In this document: positions 1 to 11,571 of the stretch, piece after piece
Layout of the letters: each line of letters opens with the position of its first letter
How positions within the stretch are numbered: position 1 is the first letter of the stretch
Source of the DNA: Strigops habroptila
Taxonomy: Eukaryota > Chordata > Aves > Psittaciformes > Psittacidae
Assembly (NCBI RefSeq): GCF_004027225.2
Contig: NC_044289.2
Location: forward strand, 9,155,761 to 9,219,760
DNA length: 64,000 bases
Reading direction: 5' to 3'
Made by a program: the position numbers and the translations under genes
The notes under the pieces: generated by a model
The model's database searches: none
What the model was told of the DNA's origin: nothing
Seen by the model: only the letters and a program-made list of their open reading frames with translations

Positions 1-1799
1 TTATGAGTCTCATGTTTAGGAGGAAATGACAGTAACAGTAAAGGCTTTTTGGTCAACTGGTTGCGTAGGGTTCCTGCAGGGATTTGCTCTTCTGACAAAT
101 GTCCTCCTGCAAATCCAGTTAAGTTGATTTAAAATAGCCCCTGTGTGCTCCACCCTGCTGTGGGGCTGGCACAGAGACGTGAGTCCTGCTGCAGCTCACA
201 GCCCGTGTCCTGCTGCCGTCCTGGGCTGCAGGAGTGGGGCTGACACTGCTGGCGCTGCAGGGTCTGAGGCTGGAGCACGCACAGTCCAGCTTTGCCAGCT
301 GTATTACAGGACTGGAAATCCTGAGCAGGCGGGCAGGATGTGTGGCTGCATCCTGAACTACTGCAGGTATATTTGCCAGGAGGATTCTTCAACCAGTCAA
401 CGAGATTGATCATAACCCCCCAAAATACTAGGAAAACCAAGAGAAGTTAGTAGAGTTACAATAATTAGAATGTGTCATGTACTTACCTGTACAAGACCAT
501 GTATTTGCACCTCCTTGCTTTGTCTTGCTAGGTACACTAGCTCTGATACTAGTCTTTTCCATGGTGTATGACCATTGCCTTTTTCATTGCTCCAAGCCCC
601 AATCAGTTTCAAGATCCCTTATGGAATCCACTTCTACTTGCATCTCACCACTGCTCCTTCTCATATATATAAAACCTGAAGTGCTTGAGTTATTTGCTCA
701 GCCAATTCCATCAGCCCATCTGGTTTTGTCTCTTACTGCTCACTTTCATGTGTGTCAGTTCCCTCATGCATCTTCTTAAAAACATACTCAGCTGTGCAAG
801 AGATCTTCCCTCACCTCTTTCAAGACTTTCCTTGAAGCATGTACACAGAAAAATACAAATCCTAATCAACTTCGTAAGCTACTGCAAAAGAAATCAATGA
901 TTCTGCCCTGACAGGTTCCTCTGTGGGATCTCTGGGCATCTGGTACTTTGAGAACTTCAGTGTGTGTTTTATCCTCCTGTAAAAGGGTAGAAGAGTCTGA
1001 TGCATGTCCTGGATGTTGCTGACTATGTCAGAAGGGGAGCAAACACTATTAGTAATAAAGTTATCGTAAGAGCATGTGCAAATTCCATAGAGTCAGCTCA
1101 TTTTCCTCATGGGGAGCGTCTGGCTTCCTGTGCTGTCAGTCAATCAGCCTTATGGTGCTAAAAACCATAGGGGCAAATAGGAGAGGGATGAGCCATACCA
1201 TAATGCACAGTGCTCTGCCCAAGGCAGGAACCCGGTTGTGTGTTGGTGTTTACAGAAGGCCGGGCAAGCATTGTTCAAAAGAAAAGAGGTGTGATTGTGT
1301 GGGTTCCTGTGGTGAGGCAGGGACCAGCGAGGACTGCAGCCTGCTTTCTACATCACCATTTCACATCTTTTTGCCAGGATTATCTGGAAGGTGTCTGGAA
1401 AGCTACTGGGAGGGAGCCTGTTCTCAAGGAACAGTACCTGCCCGAAGGAGCAACACGGAGGTCAGTGGTGGGTGCAGCAGAAGGACTCGGAGTGGGCTTT
1501 GGTTAGCAAAGAATCAAAGAGAGCAAATTACACATCCTCAGTAATGGAAAACCTATGGGAGGGCAGGGTGGAAAAAGGGAGGAGGCAGTGAGAGAAAGAA
1601 AGATGATGATTAGGGCAAGACTGAGGGTTGTAAGAGGAGGGAATCTTGAAAGGGGTAGTGAAGAGAGAGCGTGGGGCAAGGGCAGAGAAGGATGGGCAAA
1701 GGATGGGGAGGATGGGAAGGGAAGGGAATCCGGGCGCGGGAGAACATGCCAGAGAAGAAGTGAGGGGGTAAGAGCTGGTGGGTCAGGGGAAGGCAGGAA
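1..1799. other. Upstream intergenic DNA, no gene seen
   Basis: No exon, RNA gene or recognisable transposon is visible. Bases 150-370 are moderately GC-rich but hold only short frames with no recognisable protein. From about 1555 to 1800 the plus strand becomes strongly purine-rich (many GGGA and GAAG runs) on the approach to the CpG island. In mammals the neighbour on this side of RIPOR3 is PARD6B, transcribed divergently. None of it is recognisable here, so it would lie outside the window. Confidence 0.6.
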
Positions 1800-2480
1800 T
1801 TAACGGGGGGGCAGGGCCGGTGTCCCCGCGGGTGTAGCCGGTCTGTCACTGCCCTGCGGCGCGGCGGGGCCCGGAGCAGAACGGCCGGAGCAAGCGAGGG
1901 GGCGCCCGGGATGTTCCCGGTTCATGGCAGAGGGTCCGGGCCATGACCGCGGGCGCGGCATGTGCTGGAGCCGCGCTGCACTTTCCCAGCCCCCCTGCCA
2001 GGATGAGGGGGGGTCGGAGGGAGGGAGGGAGGAGGGAGGAAAAGAGGGAGGGAAGGAGGCAGCGAGCGGGACGGGGCCATCGGCATCCAGCGGCAGACAA
2101 GCGCTCCGGAGCCGCGGCTTCCTGGAAACGGAGCCCAGCTGGGTGACGGGCCGCGGCGATAAGCGGCGGCTATCGGGGCGCTCCCGGCGGGCCCCGCTTC
2201 GCCGCGCTGCCGCGGGAGCGGTGCGGAGCCGCCGAGAGGACACAGGGGAGTCACCCGGCCGCAGAGCAGCGCCGAGCGGATCCGTCGGGGACAGCGCGGG
2301 GTGACGGCTCCGGCCCCGGGGAGGCAGCGGTGCCCCTCGCTGTGCAGACCGCGACCCCCGCCCGGCCCGGCCCCGCGTTCGGGGCAGGGACGCGTCGGTA
2401 GCGCTGCTTCGGGCACCGGGCAGAGAGACAGTGTCCGAGACGCGCGGGGCAACCGGGAGGCACCGGCACCTCATCGGTAG
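1800..2480 (+). promoter_or_regulatory. RIPOR3: CpG island, likely RIPOR3 promoter and 5' UTR
   Basis: This is the most CpG-dense stretch in the window, set in AT-rich DNA, with many GC-box-like GGGCG/CCGCCC motifs and no clear TATA box. It lies upstream of RIPOR3 on the correct strand. The first coding exon (23413) opens with a splice acceptor, so at least one non-coding or alternative first exon must exist upstream. Candidate donors after the island are AG/gtgaga at 2481, CG/gtaggt at 2722 and AAG/gtgagt at 2780. The transcription start cannot be placed from sequence alone. Long open frames on both strands here are a by-product of high GC. Confidence 0.65.
2005..2065 (+). promoter_or_regulatory. 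G-rich GGGAGG tract in the CpG island
   Basis: The plus strand carries many closely spaced runs of three or more G, mostly as GGGAGG units. This satisfies the usual G-quadruplex pattern several times over. It lies inside the presumed RIPOR3 promoter or 5' UTR, so it could form in DNA or in RNA. Folding is inferred from pattern only. Confidence 0.5.
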
Positions 2481-2495
2481 GTGAGAGCGACAGGG

Positions 2496-2632
2496 CACCT
2501 ATAGAGGGGGGAATGTCACCCTGAGGGCGGCGTGTCACCTATGGGTGGGCATGTCACCTATGGAGGAGTGCATATCACCTTTGGGGGGGTGCATATCACC
2601 TTAGGGGGTGCGTGTCACCTTAGGGGTTTGGC
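2496..2632 (+). repeat. Minisatellite, 19-21 bp unit, about 6 copies
   Basis: The core TCACC recurs at 2516, 2535, 2554, 2575, 2596 and 2615 (spacings 19, 19, 21, 21, 19). Each copy is followed by a G-rich segment such as TATGGGTGGG or TTAGGGGG. The copies have diverged, with length changes mostly in the G run. The array sits just downstream of the CpG island, in the possible first exon or the start of intron 1, and is a good candidate for length polymorphism. Confidence 0.85.
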
Positions 2633-2677
2633 TCCTTAGGAGCCTGCGGGCATCTGTAAGTAGGCCAGCTTCGAAGG

Positions 2678-2721
2678 ATGCTGAGCTTCCTACAGAGGCT
2701 GCACCAGCGCAAGGAGGTGCG
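2678..2721 (+). CDS. RIPOR3: Candidate alternative first coding exon of RIPOR3
   Basis: An ATG at 2678 with A at -3 opens a short frame (MLSFLQRLHQRKEV plus two bases) that runs into a donor-like CG/gtaggt at 2722. It leaves a two-base overhang, the same phase as the regular first coding exon. Splicing directly to exon 2 at 27477 would therefore give a continuous protein with an alternative basic N-terminus. If it were joined to the exon at 23413 instead, the frame would hit a TGA within a few codons and act as an upstream ORF. The phase match has a one-in-three chance of being accidental, and I have no homology support. Confidence 0.25.
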
Positions 2722-4371
2722 GTAGGTTTTATCCAGGGTAAACACATTCATGCCGGGAAACCCAGGAACCCCCTGGAAGGTGAGTGCCTGGTTGCAGCAG
2801 GTGGAAGGGTAAGAGCAGCAGGACAGTAGGCTATCCTGTAGGGTTTGCATTTTGGAGGTGTCATTGTATGGGCTGGCTACATTTTAGTTAACTCTTTTTG
2901 TCTGTGCAGAGGTTACGTTTTATATGCTCATAAATGCGAATTGAGGTTTTGGGTCACAGCCCAGTTACATTTTGCTTCAGAGAAAGTTTAATTTCCCCTT
3001 TTAAAAAGTGTTTTAAATAAGTCGGACCATATGGAAATGGTTCATCAACCAAAGGAACTTGAAGGAATTTGAAAAATAAGGTTACCTATTTCTTGAGCCA
3101 TTTCTTGAGTATTGAACCAGAGTCAGGGTACAGCACCAGTACTCAAAACTCCTGATTCAGTCATTTCCTTTGTTGGGATCAAGACTTAATCCGTCTCTAC
3201 CTGTGTTTTCACAGCTGTAGCATGGGAGCTACACCTATTAATGGGGGGCATTACATATCCTTTTTGGAAGAATTAATTAATTAAAAATAAAACAACAGAA
3301 GAAGATCATTTGTAAGGGTAGGAAACAACACAGAATGCGTATGGGGGAACATTTCACGTCGAATGGAGAGAGACATCTGAGGAAGATGTGCCTAAAGGAA
3401 CTGCTTATCAGAAACTTCTCTGTTGTATTTGTTTCTCATGCAGCTGATCACTTACATGCTTGTGCTCTTCAGTTCTGCAGCATGAATGACATAAGCACCA
3501 CATGTAATGAGTAATGCAGGAAAAGCTGCATAAAACCTGCCAAAATGGGGCAGAGCTGTTACTGAACATGAGGCCAAGCCTGCTTCATGCCCCAGGTCCA
3601 GAGAGGAACTTGCAGGAGATACAACACGTGACATGGTAGTAGCTTGGTAAAACTTTCTTCCAATTAGAGTCTGGATCCTGTTTAGAGGAATTCAAGAGCT
3701 TCCTTGAGATGACAGGTCGTGTGTCCCTATCTAGTGCTCAGTTTTGAGTCAGTAACTGCAGTGAAGCAATGGTGTTTCTGTTAACAGCATGGAGCCAAGA
3801 ATTGGGAAATATAGGCCAAACAGTGAGTTATGTAATGGTATTCCCTAAGGGGTGGTATAAAGATGAGATGATTTCCTTCTGTCAAGACAAAGAGCAGCCG
3901 TGCAGTTGCTCTACAATGTTTGCTCCATCCCTGGGTTCCTTAGGAGCAATCCAGGCAGGGAGTTGGGACTGGGTAATACAGATCCACCAATATCCCTTTA
4001 TTCTCTTCCACAGCTAATTCCTTCACAAATATTCCTTTGCAATATCCTCATAAAGAACCTGAGGAGTGGAATAGAGAGAATGGCTAGAAAGGGAAACCAG
4101 ACTCAGACTAGAGACTGGGAAAAGTTATGATTTTAATGTGTCTCTTTCTCAGTATCACTTTGAGGAGTGATAATGTGGAGTTATAGTGCCCCAGGATAAA
4201 ACAGAGGTTCTGTGTGTATGTATATGTATGTAGTTATAGCAGGTAGAGAAAGGGTGTGAGAACTGTCTCAGAAGGTGTGTTAATTATGCCATTTGGATGC
4301 AATGAATAGAAAGGCTGGATTGGAAGTGAAGGAGGTGTTTGATGTAAAATAATAGGTTTTATATTAGTTAA

Positions 4372-4407
4372 ATATGCACTCTCAATCTTAGCCAAAAGGC
4401 TGAGAAA
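4372..4407 (-). pseudogene. U2 snRNA 5'-end-like fragment
   Basis: Read on the minus strand, this segment contains GCCTTTTGGCTAAGAT, an exact 16-base match to the 5' region of U2 spliceosomal RNA. It is preceded by TTTCTCA, where U2 has CTTCTCG. Similarity fades after roughly 35 bases, so the rest of U2 (Sm site, stem-loops III and IV) is not recognisable. It is best read as a truncated or decayed U2 retropseudogene rather than a functional gene. Confidence 0.6.
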
Positions 4408-7400
4408 AAGGGAACAGAGAGAGTTGAATTATCCAGACTGTTATTGGCCAGCACTGGATTTTGGAAGGTGATTGGCTGGTGACAATCCAAAATGCTACAG
4501 ACAGCAAGTCTTGCACAGGACATCAGCTGGGCTTTGGTGACTGCAGGTGCTCAGGGTCCTGGGCTTAATCCTGATGGCCAGCGTGTGCCTCCAGAAGCAC
4601 GGAGGGGATATCCATATTTATGAAATACCAGCTTTTAGCCACTTTTTTCAACTTTTCCATTTCTGTTGCCAGTTTATTCTCCCTGAGCACAGATTGCTTT
4701 AAACCAGGACGTCTTCAAAGACAGAATGCCTGGAACCCATAATTTTAATTCAATTCAACTTGTTAGGGAAAAATCTTGGTTTTCAGCCAGTCAATGCATT
4801 TAATCATTAGTAATCTGGAGGATCAGAACACGAGGACAATCTTGTCTTCTATGTGACTAGTACAAAAAGTACTGTGAGTGTAGTTAACAAACTGATTTAT
4901 ATGTAACTGATCTAGATTTGAAGTTAGATGTTTCAAATTAAATAATAAAATTTGTTTCATGGGGAACTTAAAATGCAATTATTATTGGAAAAATAACTGT
5001 GTCATCATATTTTCTTACTCATCAGATACATTCTTTCCATTAATTCTTCCCTGATCTGCTTGGTGGAGTATCAAAAATCCACTTTCATTATTTTTTTAAC
5101 TCTTGCTTCTCCAGGCTGAGTTTAGTGAATACAATAGCCCATGCAAATTGCTCTGGCCCTTGTACCATGAATTAAGATCCATGGTAGAGTTTCTATCATG
5201 AGGTGTGAATCTCAGTTGCACAGTAAAATACCCGTAATAATTTTCACCATATTACAGCCATATAGTATGACTTTAAGATTTCAGCCCGAGTTGTCAGGAT
5301 TATTAGTGATTAAAAGCCCCTGTTCATTTGTTGACTTAGCAAACTGAATTTGGGCTGTAACTTTTATTCTTGTTTTTCTTTCCTTTTTCTACAACTAAGT
5401 TGTTCAGACTCTAAATTCTGAGCATGCTGCATGGTCAAGCTGGTGTGTCCAAGACTTCAGTTATGCATCAATAGGTTCCTACAATTTCAAGTAAGGCAAG
5501 TAACATCTACTGGTCCTCAAGAGCTCAGAGATCAAGGGCTGTGTATTTCAATGTGGGCAACTATTACCAGGGGCATCTGGAATTTAACAGACGTTTTGGC
5601 CTCATGTGCTCCTGTCATATCTTGTCTGTAAAATGGTGATAATACAGTAACATTTATATAGTACCAGCAAGATATTAAGAAATCAATATCAATCTTTCTC
5701 TGTGATGTAGGAAGAGTTATATTTATGATTAAGGAATGTACCTTGTTCCTCTTAGCTGAACACTTTCCTCACTTCTTTCATATGGCAGGAGCAGTGGTTA
5801 CACAGCCCTCGTCATTTTGTTTTAAAAAGGCTGGCTCCTAGAATGTGTGCTCACCACAAGAGTTTTCTCTAACCACTGGAGAAACATTCTTAAATGTGTA
5901 ATTTTAATCTGTGCATAAATATCAGTAGCTAATATTCTGTGCATCTATCAAGGCAAAGAGGGTTATGTGATTACATGTGTTTGCATCTCTTTCTGCTTCA
6001 CATTCTTGCAGACCAGAACAACAACATAACTTTCTTCTTTCAGGATAGTTAATGTTCTGGCCCAGAATTATAGCACCAGATGTGTTGCCACAGAAACAAT
6101 TTAAAGAGAGAAGGGAATGGGAGCAAATTGTCTTTCTAGTGGAAAAAGTTTTAGAGCCTCTCATTGGTTTCTGTGTGCGTTATATATGTGCACAGCAGAG
6201 AATAAAGGGCAATTTTGCCTTCTTGTTTCATACATCTGTTAGCGTTTTCAAATTCTCTGTATAGGGTTGAAAATATTCTATTAGGGGCATGAGTTACGTA
6301 TCTCAGTGACGGTTGTTGTTAAATCTTGACTCATGTTTAGAAACTTTGTCCCTGAAAAGCATGCAGTGTGCTGACTGATTTACTTTGCTCCACTTGCAAC
6401 ATGCTTTGCAAAGTATTTCCAGTAATAGTTGTTTCTGTAAAAGTAAGGAAACATTTGACTAGATAAAATTAGCCCAGATTTTGATGCTGAGAATTAGTAG
6501 CACATTCTTACTACAATTGACATGCTGATGAAAAGGGAGAATGTATATAGGACGTATTTTGATCTAATCTTGCCCAAGAAGCCTTAAAGCAGCCAAAGAA
6601 AGCCCTCGATTTTAGCTTGCGTTCGTGTATCGCAGAGTAGTTGCCACAGGATACTCTGTGCAACGTATCCTTTTCTCAAATATTGTGAAAATATTTGTCT
6701 GAACAAAATGCAACATGAATTACCTGAATATCCCCTGTTCACTTTTTTCGACCACAGAAGGGCATCTTTATCCTACAGTTTTGCATACTGTTTTGGGTAG
6801 GTTAATGGGAAATACACCTAGGAAGGCCACAGCTACAGCAGAACAGGTTGGCGCATGTAATGGTTGTGTCAGAAACTCTCCAGGTGGGGATACATCTAGT
6901 ATTTGCAAAAAGAGATTTTTCTTGTTCAGTTTATGCTGATTTTTGACCAAATTAGTTTAACAAAAATGCAGCTGGAATTGTGTCTGCACTAGGATTTCAG
7001 TTTTATAATAGATGTATCAGAAAATTCAGCGTCTGTAACTAACATTGAGGGGCATTTCATGTATAAACTTGACTGAAAGATCTGGGGAAATTGAAAAAAG
7101 GCCAGGATCCCCACATAAAGAGACTTGTTTCCACAGTTCTTGGTCAGTCATACATTTGGAAGGTCTTTCACCCTGCAAGTTTAGAAATACTGCTGAAGGA
7201 AACATCATTGCATTTATCTAATCAAAAGCCAGGGTGAAGTTCGTGTCTCTTTGGAGTGATGGAACAAATTTACCATATGCATCTGTATGTATAATGCTAC
7301 CTGGGACTTTGGAGGATAATGGACATACATTGTTATGCAGAGAAGTCTTCTCTTGTTATTTGTTTGTTTGTTCAGTGTTTTCCATCTGTGAAATGTATTT

Positions 7401-10400
7401 GAAGTATATTCTTCATACAGCCATACTTTTAAATGCTCCTCAGTTTGGAAATAGGTGATTTCTTCCCTTTGTTACTCATTTTTTTATACAAATCTAAGAT
7501 CTTCACTTTTCCATTGATGAAAATCATTTATAACAGAAGTATCAGAATATATCCAGGTGTACTAGAGTTAAGAGCAGTTACTTTGGCTTATGAAAATAGT
7601 TTTACCTTGTTTTAAGTGTCCTGCAAGAGTAATCTTTTGAAATCTATCTGTTTTGGAACTAGACTGCATGCCATGTCACACAGCTGAGTTTTGGCGGGTT
7701 CACAGGCATGTACATCACCAAACAAGATCTGCCACAAAGATAAGACATTAATTTCACTCATGCATTCCTTATTCAGGCAGAACTCCAGTTCTGGGTGTGG
7801 AAGGAATGTGGAGCTGGGCCTAGAGCCTGTGTCTGCACAGGTTAGAAATGAATTTTCAGTGTACAATTTGGATCTGAATCTGCATCCCTATTGCTCTAGA
7901 AGACCACAGATATTTGAATCCAGGTTTCTGGTTTGGGTGCTCTTTGGGGCTGAATCAGTTCTATGTTTGCAAGCTGATTCAGACATCCCCTTAATTAGTT
8001 CACATCCCTTTTGTCTGATCCCAGGAGCAGATAGGTTAGCCTTTCTTTAGGCAGCAGAGCTTTCCCAGACAGACATTGTAATCTAGAAATATAGGTACTT
8101 ACAATTTTCTTAAAAACGTCCTTTGGGCCTGAGATTTCATGTGCTTGGTTTCAATCCAGTATTGAATAAGACTGGAAAGTCTGAATAATGTCAGTGCATT
8201 TGACTTATTCAAGTGCATTTTAAAAACATGTACTTTCCACTTACATTTTTTCCATAATTCTCTGCACTTACATAACCTCTGTTTTATTATTTAAAGTGCC
8301 ACAGACTTGAAGAGGGGAAAATCATTCCCCAATGCTGGAACTCAACAGATAAACAGGGAGGCAACTCAAAGACCTCAGTGTGCTTTAAAATCTTGATATT
8401 TACGGCTTTAATGTTAACATGAATAGGTTTATATTTCTACCAGTGCAGACAAATAGAGTGTAAATAACCTTCACTTTACCTGCACGCTGAATTTCTGCAG
8501 ATTTTGTTTTAGGTAATTGAAATTTTACAAAGAGTTTAGAAGGTTTCTCCAGATTATAAGGAAGGATTTTGTTTGATGAGATCTATAAAGTTAAAATAGT
8601 AGGTCAGGGTTTCCAAAAAGATTTGACAGACAGAGGGATTCCAAACTCATTTGCAGCTCTTCGAGCAATTATTACAGTAGGGTGTACATAGTGGGTAACC
8701 GTGTGTGAAAACGTGGCTGGTACTTGGTCTATACAGAAAGTTCACAGGCTTTTCTAAAGTTTCGAAGAGAACTGATTTGTTAGTTACCTGTATTTTTACA
8801 ATAAAACACAAACCAAAATAGTTAAAATGGAATGGTATGTCTAAAAATGCATTGGTTCTTCAGTAGCATCACTGCTTCAGCATCTCTGTGTTTGTTGTAT
8901 AACTGCACATTACTCTGTGCCTTTTTTCATGTCTTTAATACAATAGTATGTGCCCAAACTTTATGAAAACCTGTCACTAGGCTCCTGTTATTCATTGTCT
9001 AGAATGGAAGCCCACACAGTGATCTTGAAGGTAATGCCACCTTTGAAGAGAGTCCTGCAGTAAAAAGCTGACGGGAAATACTACTTTAATTAACCACAAC
9101 TCCCACCAAAAGAATAGAGCCATCCTTTGTGTAGCTCTGCTAAAGTCATTGGATCTTGTTCCTAATTCCACTGTGGCTGAGTTGTGCCTCTCCCTTTTTC
9201 TGAAGTGTTCACATGCCAATGTGTTGTGCAACCATCATAATTTGTTAACAAATAAAGAATTTAAATAACCTTAGACAATCAGTGCAGGCATCCCAGCTGC
9301 CTGCAAACAAACATCAGAAGTACAAAACAAGTAAGTAGCAGTGCAAAGTATCTCATAATTGCTTGAGCTTGGGTTCTTCAAGGACAAAAACACAAAAGGA
9401 GTATGTGCTCTGCAGGAGAAGGCTTTGGATGAGAACATATACTGCATCTTCTAGTAAGATCTCCAGCCCAGATGTGATATCTGTGTCTGCCCAGCCTAGC
9501 TTGTTTTCTCCAGAGCTGTAGTAATACATGGTGAATCTTTCTCCCGTATGTGTATGAATTCGACTGGTTTTCATTTCATTTAACGCAATAGGCAAGTATA
9601 CTTTGACCGTAATTGTCAGATTATCTTTACAATACGGTAAAGCTGTAGCTTATTGTAAAATATCTCTCTTGAGTAAGCCAAGTCATATGGAGCAAAATAA
9701 CATTTTTCTATTATAACATTGAATACACTGTCTGCCATTGCTGCTGTAACTGTGTCAGAGTCTGGATTTAATTCTGATCTGAATTAGTATATTGTTGGAA
9801 TCTCTTGTCAACATGTATATTTTGTATCTGAATAGCCATTGCTGAATTTTGAAGATCACCCAAGAGTAATTTTCTGCCAGTAAGTTCTCTGGGCTGTGTA
9901 TTCTCAATGACAATTCTGTAGAGGATCACAAACGTGAGTTCATAAGATCAATGATCCATGCACTGATGGTTGGAGGGTCATGTTGCAAGTGTGGGAAAAC
10001 TGCCAAGGGACATAGAACATCACATACTGTTCTGTCTGCTGCCGCTCCAGCCAGGCATGGTTCCTCCTTAATGGGAACCATATCAGTGTTGTGCTTACAG
10101 CACCTTTCAGCATTCTGGACACTGCTTCCATCATCTCAGGCTCATCTGGCAAGATGCATCATCGTCATATCTTTCACAAATCATGCCTGACTGATGCCAA
10201 AAAAGCAGATCAGTGCACACATGGTGCCTTTGATGTCACTGGAGTCATCACAATACTGTGGTATTTAACTGTTTTGTTTGCCTATGTGTTGCCCTGAAAT
10301 GTAAAGTTCTTTGCTGGTGATCTCATTCATTGCCAGGACTCCTTAAATTATCAATCAAGCAACAGCAGTGTGAATATGGACTATGCAGTTGGCCATCAGT

Positions 10401-11306
10401 TTTTGTATTAGAACTCTCTGCAGCTCTAATAACTATAACTTTATGAAAACCTGACTGTAATTTCCCTACATACCACATGCTGAAAGTGAGTATTGTTTGT
10501 CCTTGTTCTGTTAGGACAATAGGAGGTAATGAGCTAAGGATCAGTATGTTCAGTGAACTGATTGGTACCTCGAGTCTTTTGCTCATTGGTTTGGGGTAAG
10601 AGCTCTTCACACTCTTGAGCCAGTGTGCGTGTTAGCATTGCAATTCACTTCTTCCGTGTTGAAAGGGAACTAAGAGAACTTTCATAGAAGGGGCCCAGTT
10701 TTGTCAAGTGGCATGATACTATTCAGCAAGAGTGGTCTCAATTATAATTGGCTCATGGGTAAGTAATAGAGTCTGGTAACATAGACTAAGTCAATTTACA
10801 TCACAAAAATAAGTTGTTTTATGAGTCAGGAAGGACTTACCCACAGATCTTTTATAAACTGAGAACTGATAGTTGTTCTACACTTGCCATGTAGCCATAC
10901 TAACCTTTGTTCTGTGCCTAAATGTAGTACTGCTATACTATTGTAATTTTGTCTCAGTTGATGTTCTTTTCAAATTATACAGACATATGACATTAAAAGC
11001 TTCTGCAGCTGTATTGATATGGCAGTGCTGCATGCTAATACTACTTATTCTTTTTCCTGATCCCTTATAGCAGTACATCTCTACTAGCGAAGTCCTCGTA
11101 GTATCTAAAGAGACGCAAGTCATAAGCCCCTCTCTACAGCTGTTAAGCCCCTGCCTATATTACAGATTCCTGCCCTCAGTTAAATTGGGTAAGGACCACG
11201 AAAAAATGTTTCTTTTACCAACATGGCTGAATTGGCAAAAGGTGCAAGTATAGAAGCAGTTATAGTGCACAGTAAACTTGTGCATGTGTTAGTACTAATT
11301 GTATTA

Positions 11307-11571
11307 GGTCTGAAAGAACAAGGGGGAATGGCTTTAAACTGAAAGAGAGGGGATTTAGGTTAGATATGAGGCAGAAGTTCTTCCCTGTGAAGGTGCTGAG
11401 GCGCTGGCACAGGGTGCCCAGAGAAGCTGTGGCTGCCCCATCCCTGGCAGTGTTCAAGGCCAGGTTGGACACAGGGGCTTGGAGCAATCTGCTCTAGTGG
11501 AAGGTGTCCCTGCCCGTGGCAGGGGGTTGGAACTGGAGGAGTTTTAAGCTCAACCATTCTATGATTCTATG
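11307..11571 (+). mobile_element. CR1 LINE, 5'-truncated 3' end
   Basis: About 265 bp in sense orientation matches the 3' end of avian CR1 retrotransposons. It begins near ACAAGGGGGAATGGC and includes the segment around GGCGCTGGCACAGGGTGCCC. It ends in the diagnostic tandem octamers ATTCTATGATTCTATG. CR1 lacks a poly(A) tail and ends in this short repeat. The reverse transcriptase ORF is absent, as is usual for 5'-truncated copies. It lies in RIPOR3 intron 1. Confidence 0.93.

Noticed and set aside
57-397. Weak inverted similarity (CTGGTTG with CAACCAG, and CCTCCTGCAAA with TTTGCCAGGAGG)
   Set aside because: The arms are short and misaligned in spacing, with no target-site duplication, so a MITE cannot be supported.
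1800-2498. A 232-codon minus-strand frame and overlapping plus-strand frames in the CpG island
   Set aside because: High GC suppresses stop codons. The peptides are Arg/Pro/Ala/Ser-rich low complexity and differ in every frame.
9353-10610. Several minus-strand frames in succession, suspected as a decayed pseudogene
   Set aside because: They are broken by many stops and frame changes and resemble no family I recognise. Chance frames are the simpler explanation; a protein search would settle it.
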